Made by a program: the position numbers and the translations under genes. 64,000 nt of DNA, from NCBI GenBank assembly GCA_051294375.1, contig CM119267.1, positions 5,446,578-5,510,577 of the forward strand, read 5' to 3'. The first letter of the stretch is position 1, and each line of letters opens with the position of its first letter. Shown piece by piece: positions 33,847 to 46,383 of this stretch. Below the pieces are notes generated by a model. It saw nothing but the letters and a program-made list of their open reading frames with translations. It had not been told where the DNA came from and did not search any database. The DNA is from Paraspadella gotoi. Lineage: Eukaryota; Chaetognatha.

Positions 33847-34500
33847 AGAGAGAGAGAGAGCCGGGTCCGATGAGAGATATTTGGGCAGCCCTTTATCGGT
33901 AGTTCGGGGTCACGGAAACGACGCCGCTAAGAGTCACGCCGCGTAAAAAGGACGCCGCGAGGGAACGGCGCCCCTGGGAGTCCGCATCATTGGCGTAACG
34001 GATAGATTCGGGTTTTCCGGACAGTCAAGGTCGCGGGTTCGCTTCCGCGGGAAATCGAAAATAAATTCGGGCGGCGGAGATAAATGGGAATTTGTTTGAC
34101 CGATTTCACTTGGAAGAAAGTGAGAGAAAACTCATTTGATGTCCTCAGCTCTTAAGTTATTTGTTAATTATTACTTTAATAATAAATAATTAATCTGTTA
34201 ACGCGCAAAATCTGAAACTAAAGTGAATGAGAGAAAAATAAACAAAAAAGTCACACGGTACAAGATCGAATTAAAACAGCGATACTGCTTGAGAAGAGAG
34301 AAGTAAGGCAACCCAAGCGATACCTCACTCGGTGAGGAGGTTCTCTCACCGATCATCGGACGCCTCGTACCTCCGAAGTCTCGACGGTGTTTGGTAAGTA
34401 TCTCCAGTTGGAAGGGAAAGTGGCACTGAAGAATGATTTATGGTGGCAGCTTCGAGATTTTTATGCAGCGATAAAGTTGAAGCGGCAAAAGAGATAAAGG
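33847..34500. other. Noncoding stretch with a tRNA-like Pol III promoter pair
   Basis: No protein gene. Positions 33991-34046 hold an A-box-like TGGCGTAACGG and a B-box-like GGTTCGCTTCC with normal tRNA spacing, but the anticodon and T arms do not pair canonically. Confidence 0.4.
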
Positions 34501-34508
34501 CGGATGAT

Positions 34509-34510
<2 letters not shown>

Positions 34511-34557
<47 letters not shown>
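34511..34557. repeat. GA microsatellite
   Basis: Pure (GA)n of about 46 bases. Confidence 0.95.
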
Positions 34558-34560
<3 letters not shown>

Positions 34561-34864
34561 AGAACGACAGGCAAACAGAGGAAAATGCTTTTATTTGTTT
34601 TGTTAAATCCACAGCCATTTTTCACTCTCGGAATTCGACAAAACAAAGAGCGACTTTCTTTGTGACGCGCAAATTCTCGAAAACAAATTTAAAACCAAAT
34701 TTGAGTTAAAAAAGTAAAATGTAATAATTAATTTAAATAATAAAATAAAATGAAATAATTTGAGCGAAGAAGAACCGAAAGCCAAAAAATGAAAGATGTT
34801 AATGTGGACCCGAGGGATTTGGCTGACCCGAAAGAGCCCATGGGCCTTCGAGCGGATCTTTCTC

Positions 34865-35148
34865 NNNNNNNNNNNNNNNNNNNNNNNNNNNNNNNNNNNN
34901 NNNNNNNNNNNNNNNNNNNNNNNNNNNNNNNNNNNNNNNNNNNNNNNNNNNNNNNNNNNNNNNNNNNNNNNNNNNNNNNNNNNNNNNNNNNNNNNNNNNN
35001 NNNNNNNNNNNNNNNNNNNNNNNNNNNNNNNNNNNNNNNNNNNNNNNNNNNNNNNNNNNNNNNNNNNNNNNNNNNNNNNNNNNNNNNNNNNNNNNNNNNN
35101 NNNNNNNNNNNNNNNNNNNNNNNNNNNNNNNNNNNNNNNNNNNNNNNN
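34865..35148. other. Assembly gap (284 N)
   Basis: Sized gap followed by ACAGAGAGGCAGACAGAC. It is probably a collapsed purine microsatellite. Confidence 0.99.
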
Positions 35149-35805
35149 ACAGAGAGGCAGACAGACAAAATAACATAAAAAGAGAAAGGGAGAGAGACTG
35201 AGAAAGAGAAAAGCGTTCCAACAAACAGAAAGAGCTTAAAAAATTCACCAAAAAAAGAAAAGAAAAAGAAAAGAAAGAAAACCCGTTCTCCGTGTGAAAG
35301 TCCTGGAAAACGTTTTCGCTCCTCGTTTATGTTTACACAAACTGAAAGTAATTAAAACGAGAAGGGGGGAAAAAAAAAGTGTCTCGCTTTTTCTTTTTTT
35401 CAGAAGCGCATGCGCGAGACCGCCGACGCGGCGACGCCCGCGCAAAGATCCTCATCGTCCTTTTCCCTCCTTTTTTTTCCCCGCCGTCGCGCGACGTCAA
35501 AGTCGGCGTCACTTCCGATCTGACGTCTGATGTCAGTGTCGCCCTCTAGGATGTCCACGACAACGACGAATGCTAATATTACGGTCATGGCGCTGACGGG
35601 TGACGGTGAGGACGACCACGATGCCAACGACAACCGACCGTCTTTCGTCTTTCGAGGATGACAGTATTGACATCGTATTGACAGTGGTTGACAGTGACGG
35701 CGGCAATGATGACAAAGATAGCAATGGGTACAATCGTGTAATTAATAATACCATGTATGGCGGATATGACTTTGGCTACAAAAAATTCGACAGCTATATT
35801 GACGA
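35149..35805. other. Noncoding purine- and GAC-rich stretch
   Basis: A-rich and GA-rich sequence followed by imperfect GACGACAA triplets. It grades into the 34-bp minisatellite. No gene is supported. Confidence 0.5.
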
Positions 35806-35961
35806 TGAACGACAGTGAATACAACAGCGACGCCGACAATGAACGTCAGTGATGACAACTGTGACGCCGACAACCAACGACTGTGATGACGACAGCGACG
35901 CCAACGATCAACGACAATGATGACAACTGTGACGCCAACAATCAACGACAATGATGACGAC
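35806..35961. repeat. 34-bp minisatellite, about 4.5 units
   Basis: The unit is approximately AACGACAATGATGACAAC followed by TGTGACGCCAACAATC. It stops exactly where the 12 kb duplicated block begins. The same unit occurs in inverted orientation at 48600-48843 and in direct orientation at 48869-48930. Confidence 0.85.
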
Positions 35962-37570
35962 AAAAAAAGAAGAGATTTAATTTGATACCACTCTCTGCTA
36001 GCCTTTTTCTTTCAGTTTTTATCTTTTTTCAACAGCGAGTACATCTTTGTTAATAAAATTTTGGCAAAGCGGGAGTATCTCACTTATTTCTATTGATACA
36101 AATTTAAATTTTTAAATAACTTAAAGAAAATTTTTTTGTCATTTAAAAAGTTGAAATTTTTTTAAAATTGTTGGAAAAACATTTTTTCCGACCTTACTGT
36201 CATTGAGAATAATGGTTTTTGCATGAAATTAAAATATAAAAAAATAAAAAAATAGCCTTAGAAAATTGAAAGGCTTGAGCCTGATTTTTTTAGACATTGT
36301 AAAATTTTTTTCCTCACTTCAAAATATTATTCTTCAGTTTCATATATTCTTTTTCAAAATATCACAATAATTTTTTTTATTAATTTAAAGATGTTTTATT
36401 CGAATGTGTTTTTGTTTGAAAGAATTGAAAAGTGAAAAATATAGTAATTATATAAGGTTTTTGGATACCTTTAAATATTAGATATTAGATACAAGGGGAG
36501 TGAAGCAGAGAACTTCCATTCATAAAAATTGAAAAATAAATTTGTCATATTGTTATTTAGATAATTGATAATTTAAAACATATGATTATATAAATTGAGA
36601 AATGATGGTAATAAATATTCATCTTGGTCTGTTACTATTAAATATGTAAAAGTTTTGTTTTTTAATAAATTAATATTTTTTTTGCATTTATAAAGCAATG
36701 GTCTAAATTTTGTAAGGCGTTTTCGAGCTATATTGCTTTATACTTTTTTCCTATTTTTGATCTATGTGTGTTAATGGTAGGGTTATGTCAGACAGTAATG
36801 TCTCAGTGTGTATATCGGCACATATTACAAAGTAATAATCAATTTAATTTGGTAGAAACAATTTTAAGATGCAATCAGACGTGACAGTCGCACGTTATTT
36901 TTCATTGTGTATAATATATTTTTTTTAAATTCCGAACGAATATTTTTTTTTTCACAGTCAACCAAGCGATCCTTGGTTCTCCTTGCCTCGTTCGGCCGAC
37001 AGGCGTCATCTGTTTACCGTACGTCCACACGATTGTTCTTTGTTTTTTTTCATTCTCTCTCTCTCTCCTCTGTTCTCGTTCATTCTCCTCTCTCGTCTCA
37101 TCTCTCTCTCTCTCTCCTCTCTCTCATCTCTCTTCTCTCTCTTTCTGTCTTCTCTCGTCTTTTTCCAGTTTTCTCACTTGTTTTTTTTCTCAATCGCGTT
37201 TGCGAGTCTTTTTATTCGCGTTCTTATGTGTGTGTTTGTTTTTGGTTTTTTTTTTTGCTCTGTTTTTTCCAAAACGTGAAAAGATAAAAAACAACAAACA
37301 ACAAAAACGCTAATCTTTTTTGACTGCGAATGATGGTGACGCTACTTATCGTTTTTTCCGCTTTACACCGCAAAACGATTTTCGGCGTCGTCGTCGTCGT
37401 CGGTCGCGTATAGTCTCGTCGTCGCCGCGTCCCGCGGCGTCGTTTCGGCGTTGTTTTCGTCGGCGGCGCGTTTGATTGCAAAGTAGGCGTGATAGATCAT
37501 CGACGAAATTGATTATGTTTCTGGCGACCGAGGTCGACCTTTTTTTAGTCACGTGACTCGTGTAAAGAAG
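35962..37570. other. AT-rich noncoding part of the 12 kb block
   Basis: Long poly-T/poly-A tracts, CT repeats at 37052-37165 and a CGT run near 37386-37400. No supported gene. The equivalent is 49517-51125. Confidence 0.6.
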
Positions 37571-37800
37571 ATCAGTGATCCGGTCGTCACGAGGCACGCC
37601 CCCCCTTGTCAGGGGCCGGTCCAGGTTCCGTTGTCAGTTTTGCGAGCGTCGTTTGGCGGCGTCGCCCGTCCGCCATCTTTGTCCAAGGTTGTCACGCTCT
37701 TTGTTTCGTGACAGTCGTCGACGGGTCCGACGCCATGGTCGCGTCCGCGTCCGATCGAAACGGCGTCGACCTTACAGCTCTGACCGGCGACCCTCTGGCT

Positions 37801-37846
37801 TGAGAGAGAGAAAGAGGGGGGAGAGAGAGAGAGAGAGAGAGAGGAG

Positions 37847-37902
<56 letters not shown>

Positions 37903-38024
37903 AAAAGAGAAAGAAGAAGAGAGATAGAGGAGGAGAAGAGAGAGGAGGAGAGAGAGAGAGAGAGGAGAGGAGGAGAGAGAGAGAGCGAGAGAGAGGGAGG
38001 AGAGGAGAGAAAAAGAAGAAAGCA

Positions 38025-38092
<68 letters not shown>

Positions 38093-38264
38093 GGAGAGGA
38101 AGAGAAAAAGGAAAGAAAAGAGAAGATAGAGAGAGAAAGAAAGAGAGAGAAAACGAGAGATGAAAGAAAGAGAGAGAGATAGAAAGAAAGCAAAAGAGAA
38201 GAGAGAGAGAGAGCAGAGAGAGAGAGAGGAGAGAGGAGAGAGAGAGAGAGAGAGAGAGAGATGA
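37801..38264. repeat. Long GA-rich microsatellite (~465 bp), copy 1
   Basis: (GA)n interrupted by AAAG, GGAG and AGAAG variants. Open frames through it (RERERE or SLSLSL) are repeat artefacts. The copy is 51356-51819. Confidence 0.97.
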
Positions 38265-38418
38265 GAGAGTTGATCGTCGAAAAATAAGAAATAGAAACGC
38301 AAAGAATTGGATTGAAGATATTTCCTTTTCTATTTTTTTTTTTCTTTTTTATTCCTTTTTGTCTCTATTTACATTGTTTTATTGTTATTTTTCTTATTTC
38401 TTCCCATTTTGCGCGCAG

Positions 38419-38673
38419 GGTCTGACGCACGATGAGAGAAGACGAATCCGCGCCTCGTTTCGCTTCCTGCGAGGTGTTTCCCTGCTGGGTGCCGCGCGGG
38501 CGGCGTCGGATCGTCGCGCTACGGCGGGCGGCTGGCGTGGCGCGGTGCGCTTCCTGACGGCGAGAGTAGGTTTCCTCGGCGCGTCGCCTTTCGAAACCAC
38601 GTGGTGGCGGTGCCTGTCGGGGTCGTCGCCAATTCGCGCTGTCTTCGGAAAGCCTGCATTGATCAAGACCGAG
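38419..38673 (+). CDS. Candidate internal exon (85 codons), copy 1
   Basis: The stretch lies between a pyrimidine-rich TTTTGCGCGCAG acceptor and a GAG|GTAGGC donor, is a multiple of three and is open in only one frame from the acceptor. It is GC-rich against AT-rich flanks. The peptide (starts GLTHDERRRIRASF, ends KPALIKTE) is Arg-rich and matches no family I know. It could be a 5' UTR exon or chance. No connecting exons were found. The copy is 51974-52228. Confidence 0.25.
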
Positions 38674-41120
38674 GTAGGCGTTGTTTTTGAGGAGATGGGT
38701 GGAAATGAGGGAAACTTTTTTTGTGTTCGATTAATTGAATTTTGGAATTTTTCTCTTGTAAAATATAGAATTGAGAAGTGTTTTTCAAGAGAAAAGTTTA
38801 GAAATGGTCACATAGTTAACGCAATTGCGAGAAAAAGGCCTTTTTAAGGGTAGTAGCAAAAGACAAGTGACAAAAGGTAAAGGTCAAGTCCATGAGAAGC
38901 GAATGGGTAAGTCTGGAGCGATTTTGGCGATATAAGGGAAGGAAGAACCGAAGCGGAGAACTTCGATGTTTTCTCAGTCGGAGAATCTTTTTTTATACTT
39001 TTCTCTCACTCTCTCTCTTTCTCTCTCTCTCTTCTCTCTTTCTCTTCTCACTCTCTATCTCACTGCTCTCTCTCTTCTCTCTCTCTCTCTTCTCCGCGTT
39101 AAAAATAAAAGTTCGATTATATTTTGAGGATGAGAAGTCTTGAGTGTTGAAAGGTTAGTCGAAGGTGTTGAAGCCCGTTGAATTCCACTCGAGTCAATAA
39201 GAGGATTTCGCGGCGGGGGGGGGGGCGGGAAGGCGAGGGGGGCGAGTGAGCAAAAAAAAAATTATTTTTATTTTGTTAGTGAAGAAATTGAAGAAATAGA
39301 TGTACTAGATTTAGAATCGATCGATAAGGAAAAGTGGAAAAAATAAGCAGACACGCGCTAAGAAAAAAAAAAAAGAATGAAAAAATAAGGAAATCGCCAA
39401 AGAGAGAAAAAACAAAAACAAATTGGAATTTGCAATGGCAGAATGGCGCGATTGTGAAAACAGATTTTTTCTCGACGTGGTTGAAGATTACGAAATCGAA
39501 GGCTCATTAAAAACCTTGTTGTTGTTTTTTTGTTTTGCGTGTTTGTAGTGTTTCTCTTCTTTTTCGCCGCCTTTGGCTTTTCGTTTTGCGTTTTCATCGC
39601 TCCTTTTGACAAAAGTTCATTTGAGGGAAATTGGAGATAAGTATCCGAGTAATTTTCTTCGCGCTCTGTCGTGTCTTCCAGGTTAACATTGGAATAAAAT
39701 ATGAGGCGTTGAATAAAAGACGTCCGTCTTCGAAGGCTGGCGAAAAGAGAATGGTTTGAGAGTGGATTCTTTTTTTTGAGTGGCGAAGCTGTTACGTTAT
39801 CTGGAAGAGGAAAGATTTAAATTGTTCTTCGTGTCGATTTTATCAATCAAGGACAGAAGAGGACGTTTCGTCTCTTTGGAATACGCTCTCGACATCACCT
39901 TTCTTTCAAAGATACTCTTTGCTTCATTCTACGATGCAACGATCCGTCCGTTTGCAGTCAATTATGGTGCCTTAATGCCAGCACGGATACTCGACGTTGA
40001 AGGAAGAGTCTTCCTCGCCGAGGGGGTCGGAACTTTTTCATTCTTCCTCGCGAGAAATTACATAGGTTCATTTACTTGATTGAAATCGGAAAGAAAGGGA
40101 GGGAAAGGAAAGAGTGAGAGAGACGAGAGGAGAGAGAGAGAGAGAGAGAGAAGAGAGAGCAGGAGAGAAGAGAGAGAGGAGAGAGAAGAGAGAGAGAAAG
40201 AGAGACTTTTTCCTCGCAAATCTCTTTAGCATTGATATCGGCCAAAACGAGAGGCAGCTGAGGATTGCGCAAACAGAAGCGTAATCGAGTTTCGATGTGA
40301 AGCAAATTCGGGATTCAGCGCTAAAAACTTCTCTGTTTTATCTTTGCTTTTATTGTTTGTTTTTTATAAAATTCTATGTTTTTTAAATTTTCGAATTTTT
40401 GTCTTTGAAGGCGGATAAAGATTACGACGGAAGTTCTATTTGTAATGAATATTTTATAAACCTGTTCACAATGGTTTTTCCTTGTTTTTAACTCTTTTAT
40501 AATGTTTGAACTGAGTCTTGATGATTGATGCGTTATGAATATTTATAATTTAAATAATATAATTTATAGAGATGTATAGATAGAGGGGAAAGAAGTTCAG
40601 AATTATATAGATATATAAAAATCATATTTCATATATATATAGAGAGAGTACGACTGAAGATCGGTCATGCCTATAGCGGGGGTGAAGATGTTGCAATCCC
40701 AACTACAACACAAACTGTCCCAATGAGAAATATATGACATCGAAAAAACATATTATTAAAGTTTCGATTAGTCTCTATAAATGGGTTATTTTTGAAAATC
40801 CGCATTGATCGAAAAAAGTTCAAAAAATGGTCCAGAAACAGTAACTTTTCCGTACTAGTTAATATAAGAAGTTTATGTCACGAAGAGACGGAACGAATTT
40901 TTTTTGAAAGAATTTAAAATTCTTCGCGATGAAGATGTTGGAGAAAAAAAATTCGAAGTTTTGGGAAAAAGGTCATGTTTATGGTCTTGAAGAACACGAG
41001 AAATAAATTCCGAGAAAAAAAAAATTAAAAAAGGTTTATCTTTGAAGAAGAGTCGGAACTCGGAAGCCCGAAAATGCGTTGAAAGAAATTCGAGGCAAAA
41101 AAGTAGTTGGAAGGAAGAGG
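38674..41120. other. Noncoding interval of the 12 kb block, copy 1
   Basis: Contains CT/GA tracts at 39001-39092 and 40112-40205, a G-run at 39214-39228 and an AT-rich stretch at 40330-40640. A 99-codon ORF at 39780-40079 is not convincing as a gene. Confidence 0.5.
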
Positions 41121-41128
41121 TCGAGGCT

Positions 41129-41431
41129 CAATAGAGGCTCTACTAGAGGCTACTAGAGGCTCTACTAGAGGCCCCTACTAGAGGCTCTCACTAGAGGCCT
41201 ACTAGAGGCTCTACTAGAGCTCTACTGAGGCCCTATAGCAGGCTCTACTAGAGGCTCTACTCAGTAGGCTTTACTAGAGGTCTACTAGAGGCCCTTCTAG
41301 AGGCCTACTAGAGGCTCTACTAGAGGCCTCTACTAGAGGCTCTCTAGAGGCCCTTTCTAGAGTGCTCTACTAGAGACTCATCCTAGAGGCCTACTAGAGG
41401 CTCTACTAGAGGCCTCTAACTGAGGTCTAAA
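41129..41431. repeat. CTACTAGAGGCT minisatellite (~13 bp unit), copy 1
   Basis: About 20 imperfect units of CTCTACTAGAGGC. Each unit contains CTAGAG or the palindrome CTAG. The copy is 54684-54986. Confidence 0.95.
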
Positions 41432-43150
41432 CTACTACTCTAGTCTAAATCAATGTTGTAAGAAGCCTCTCTCATCCAAAACATTTAAAAAAAAGAACGG
41501 TCGTAATTCGCAATGTGTTGCGCCGCAGTGACTTATTTTTACGTGTATTTCCCTTGACAAATGATATGACATGACGATTGCAAGTTATGAGGCATTTTTA
41601 ACGTAAGTGGGATGAACGAGGAACGACCGACCGACCGAAGACCGTCCGAACTAACGTGACTTATAGAGTAGCTGCGCGAGTATTGCTGCGCAAATAAAAA
41701 AAGGTGAAAACCGCAAAACAAAGAATCTAAATAGGAATAAAATAGAAATAAAAGAAGCTCCTATTATTTAGATTAAAATGAAAGATAATCTTGGAAAGCG
41801 TCACAAAGCGCGTTTGAAAGAAGCTCCACTGCTCTCTCTCTCTCTTGGCTGAACGCAGTCTCCTCTTAGCCGCGGGTCGGAGGGGTCGCCGCGTTCTCTC
41901 GCAGACCGACGAAGCCTCGACTTTTAATGCGCAGAGTTTGTTTTTTGGGGGCGGGGGATTTCCCTGGGGGGGGGAGGGAATGCGGTGGTGGGGAAGGGAA
42001 AAAAGTGTGATGCGATTGGTAAGTGAGAAGAAGGAGAGGAAGAGATGAGAACGTCGAAAGAAGGTGGGAGGGGAAGGTGGAGGGGGTGGAGGGGTAGAGT
42101 CTTCGCTTCGGGGTTAAGATTGAATGGGCGGAAAAAAAAAAGGTAGGGGGAAACTTCGGATGGGGGGGGAGAGACGAGTTTTTTTTCGAGGGGAAGGCTA
42201 AGACGATGGGAGAAAAAAGGCGCGGGCGGCTCGTTTTCCTTCTCGACCTAAGGGAGACCCGATACGAGGGCCTTTTCGATGCTTCACGAAAACTCGAGAG
42301 TGGAGAGAATGCGGCCCGTGGGGGGAAGGGGGGAAGGGCGGAAAGGGGGAAGGGCGGGAAGGGGGGGAAAGGGGGAAAGGGAAAGAGGGATTTGTTTTTT
42401 TTTTTTTTTAAGTTAAAATTTGGTAAAAAAATTTTTGGTTTCACGACGAACAGGAATTGAAGAGAAAAAAAAAACTTTACTCGGCCGAGAATTTTTTTGT
42501 TTTGTATTCGTGAAATAAATGAGGTATGGTTGTAACTTTAAACTAACTATAAGTTAAAACATGAAACAGAACATTTAAAATTCCATGGCTGGTCAGAATG
42601 GACTGAAGAAGGGACGCAAAGACGAAAAAGCCTTCAAAGGACGGCCATTAATCGGCGTGCAAATGAACGAGAGAGGAATCATCATATTCAATGTGTGTTT
42701 TTTTTAAAGAAAATTAATTATTGAATTCGTCATCGCTGAATTTATTCGACGATCGAAAATCTAAGGCAAATCGTTTTTTGGTCGTTTTAAAATCGTTTAC
42801 CCGTGGACGTGCTTCGGCGCAGAGGTGGAATGTGGTGCTGCAACTTATATATTAAGAAGAAAACGGGTCTGATGGAATCGAGATACCGCTTGACTTGGGC
42901 AATTTAGTAGGGGGAAACCACGGATTTAAACTTTCTAATCTTCGTGTTCGAAATTATTTTATCATTAATAATTAAATCATATAATTAATTAATTATTAAT
43001 TAATTATAATTAATTAATGAAAAAATCTTAATTGCTCAACGGACGGGCGATGACGTAATTTCAACTCTTGGCTTCTACTTTTGGTTCCGATGGTGATCAA
43101 TCGCCGTTTTAGATACTCGGCTGATACCAGTGTGTGGACAGAAGGAAGAA

Positions 43151-43181
<31 letters not shown>

Positions 43182-43188
43182 GAGAGAG

Positions 43189-43221
<33 letters not shown>

Positions 43222-44682
43222 AAGATTAAGCACCTACTTAATTCGGATTTCGCGACACCACTTTGGAACTCTGTCCGCAATTATTAGCGGCAACGAACAG
43301 CGTTCCCCGCGGCTCCGCTCCGCGAGGCGAGCAGTCCTAAGTCCGAACCCAAGGTGACCCCCCTTCCTACTTTCCTTCTTTCTTTAAAAACCTTGCCGCA
43401 AGACGGAAAAATCTCCCCTTTCCCGAAAAAAAAAAAAAAAAAACCTAAAAAACTCCGCACCGTGCGAGGCGGGAAATGCTCTTTTGGACGTGCGGTGCCA
43501 GTCTTCCCTCTCGACCGCAACTGGGACGCTCTTCACATCTCAAACGGAGATTTTCGCCGCCGGGAATTCGAACGGTGCCTTGCGACCTTCAGCCCTCCTT
43601 TTCTCCTGGGGGTCTGCTGCCCCCCCCCAAACCACATCGAACGGAACTCGAGGGCTCGGCGCACCTTTTGAAAGAGAGAGAGGGCGTTGGGAGAAGAAGC
43701 GCGCTGACGTCGACATCGGACGCGGCGTGACAAAATAGACCCGGACTGGAAAATCTGGGACGGACGCGAGGGCCAAAAATAGGGGGCGTGGTAAAAAAAA
43801 AAGGGGCCGCCGGAGCAAGGGGGGGAATGTGGGCTGGGCGAAGCCGGGACGCCTTCCATGCAAACCGAGGCGTCAAAGACCGGGCGTCAAAGACCAGTCA
43901 CGCGCGGACGTGAAGGATCCCAGATCGCGTCGGGCAATGACGCCGAATCTCGATTCTGGTGGAGACGCAGCGTTGGGCCGAAAGTCGTCCGTGGACGCCG
44001 AAAAGAAATGAGGGGCGAGAGAGACGGTTGTATACTTGGGAGCGAGGAAGTTTATTGGGCAAAAAAGTAGAAAAAAAAAAACAGATTTAAGATTAAGAGA
44101 TAAAAGAGTAAGGATTAAAGAAAACAAAAATTATCACACGATTATGACATCGATTTTTTTTGTCAAAACGAAGCAGTTTTTCTTTACTTATTAATCGATA
44201 CATAGTAAAGACATGAGAAGAATTGGTAGTATTTATTAATGCCTTGTTAAACCCAACAGATGATGAGCTTATCTCACGACTCAACAATTAGGAGAAGTAT
44301 TCAGACGTTATTCAGTGGAGGCTTTCGGAAGTGAGAGGGAAAACTAACTCTTTTTAACAGTTTAAATATTTTTTCCATCTTCGCGTGCATTAGTCACTGC
44401 CTCTCAGTCCTTCTGCCATCGCCCTTCAGTTGGGTTATTAAACGAAATACGGGGGAAAAAACGATAAAAAAATAAATAAAACAAAATAAATGGCGGAGAG
44501 ATTCGATGACGCGAGAAGCACGAAACGACGAGCGATGGAACGCGTGGATGTGAGGCGATTTAAAAAGAGAAGAAAAAGAAGTAAACAAAGAAGGTTAAGG
44601 TGAAGATGATTTCAAAAGAGAAGAAACATCCAGTTCGCGAACTGGTCCGCGGGTGGAGGAGGAAGAGAGAGAGAGAGTAGAG

Positions 44683-44715
<33 letters not shown>

Positions 44716-44749
44716 TGAGAGAGATGGGAGAGAGAGAGAGAGGGAAGAG
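41432..44749. other. Noncoding interval of the 12 kb block, copy 1
   Basis: Contains GGGGGAA-type G-rich patches (41945-41995, 42313-42385), an ATTAATTA palindromic patch at 42965-43018, GA tracts at 43149-43222 and 44661-44755, and several short GC-rich ORFs. None could be linked to a gene. Confidence 0.45.
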
Positions 44750-45318
44750 AAGGTCGCTGATTTTTGACGAGACGTAAAAACTCTGCCACGCCCATACCCG
44801 ATTCCGCCGACTGAAAACGGAATCGTGGAACTGGAATTAGATTCGTCGAAGGAAAAAAATCGGCGAAGGAAACAACGGGGGGTCCGATTTCCTCCAGCGG
44901 GATCTGCACCGACAACCGCCCGCCCCGCGCCGCCGCCTCTTCTATTTCGTCTTACTCCTCAACCCCATTTCATCCAAACCAGACACTCCAAGTCGATGAC
45001 GATGACGATGATGATGATGTGAGATGATGATGAATGATGGATGATGATGATGGATGATGATAATGATGATGATGATGATGATGTTGATGATGATGATGAT
45101 AACTCTTGGCTGCCTCATTCGCAAGCGGATTCTACGAACCTGACTCAAACTTCTCCTCGAAACACTGCGCTTGGCCTTCTCCAACCGCCAGTGACTGTGA
45201 GAGTTCATTTGCCGCTGGTCCCACTCTGACCAGAGTGAACGCTTTCGACCGCGACGACGCCTCAGCGGTCACCACTCTGCCGTCCTCCAGACGGTCCGCC
45301 CTCTCTCGTTGCCGAAAC
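44750..45318 (-). CDS. Possible exon pair encoding a cysteine-poor Kunitz-like region, copy 1
   Basis: Minus-strand exon 45140-45318 ends in TCAG|GTTCGT. It connects in phase to a GTGCAG acceptor with exon start 44903. The joined frame contains PRCFLRRFFSFDES, PFSVGGIGYGRG and FTSRQK, spaced like the RWYYD, F-YGGCGGN and F-SREEC blocks of Kunitz domains. The cysteines expected in GGC and at the end are replaced by Ile and Ser. The downstream donor was not found and the frame runs into a CT repeat. It could be a degenerate exon or coincidence. The copy is at about 58305-58873. Confidence 0.3.
44995..45101. repeat. GAT trinucleotide microsatellite, copy 1
   Basis: (GAT)n with GGAT interruptions. 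The copy is 58550-58656. It lies inside the putative intron between the Kunitz-like exons. Confidence 0.95.
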
Positions 45319-45882
45319 CTTTGGTGCGAAATAAAAGAAGGATTTCGTCGGATTTTTTGCCCCCAACGAGTCTTATTCCGGACGCGGCGGACGGCCGCCA
45401 GCAGCCGCCGCTCTCGACGGGGCACGCCGCCGCGCCCGCAGTACGCCGCGGGCGCCGCAGTCGCCGACGATGCTCCCGCAGTCGCCGCGCCGTGTTTGGG
45501 GTCGTAAATGCAAATTTTACGACAGATCGAAGTATCTAACTACGGGGCCAAAATTGACGTGTCGCCGACGACGAGACGACGACGAGAGACAGACGACGAA
45601 CGACGAACGTTTTCGATTCGACGCCAAGCGGAGAGAGAGTTAATAGTACTTGCAACTAAGACAAACATACTTATAGAAGGACTGTTTTATTTACATTAAA
45701 TAAACTTAGAACTCATAAGATCTGCTAGACGAGTACAATAATTTTCTTTTAACAAATGGCAGCGCACAAAATTGCATTAAAGTAATAGTATAGTACTCGG
45801 TACTACTACTGTATGAAAGATAACCACAATATGTAATGAAAAATAGGATGATTTGTCTGAATGTTGAAAAAACTTTTTAGAC

Positions 45883-45884
45883 GC

Positions 45885-45926
<42 letters not shown>

Positions 45927-45993
45927 AAGAGCAGAGAGAGAGAGAGAGAAGAAGAGAGAGCGAGAGACGAAAGAAAGAGAGGAGAGAGAGAAC
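45883..45993. repeat. GA microsatellite, copy 1
   Basis: GA-rich tract. Copies 1 and 2 begin to disagree within it, at about 45949 and 59504. Confidence 0.9.
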
Positions 45994-46349
45994 TAATGAC
46001 AGAGAGACAGAGACAGCTTACACGTTTTTCATTTTGTCTTGTTTTTATAAACTTAAATTTAGAAGCAATTGGAAAAAACAAATTATAAATGGATTAAGAT
46101 ATGGAAAAAAACAGATTCAAGGTGAAAATGCATGACTATTTACTCAAAATGCTGCGAATGCGTTCTCCACCGATGATAACGAATTAAAGAAAAAGACGAA
46201 AATGAACCGCACGATGGTCTTCCAGCGCCTTGCGCTGTGATTCCTTTATTCCTCCTTGCCCCTTTTTCTCTCTCCGATGTCGCCGATTACAGAGACAGGA
46301 ATAAATGGAACAAAGACGACGGGACGCTGACGTTGCAGATAGAGAGAGA

Positions 46350-46383
<34 letters not shown>

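Noticed and set aside
37801-38264. Long ORFs encoding RERERE or SLSLSL peptides
   Set aside because: They follow directly from GA/CT dinucleotide repeats, which stay open in several frames. The same holds at 15225-15695, 31660-31690 and 51356-51819.
39780-40079. 99-residue plus-strand ORF (and its copy at 53335-53634)
   Set aside because: The peptide is plausible-looking but has no recognised motif, no flanking exons and no clear splice context. I cannot separate it from chance.
42585-42707. 40-residue plus-strand ORF starting MAGQNGLKKGRKDE (copy at 56140)
   Set aside because: Too short, with no family resemblance or supporting signals.
45041-45229. Acidic Asp-rich ORF on the plus strand
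   Set aside because: It is the translation of the GAT microsatellite.
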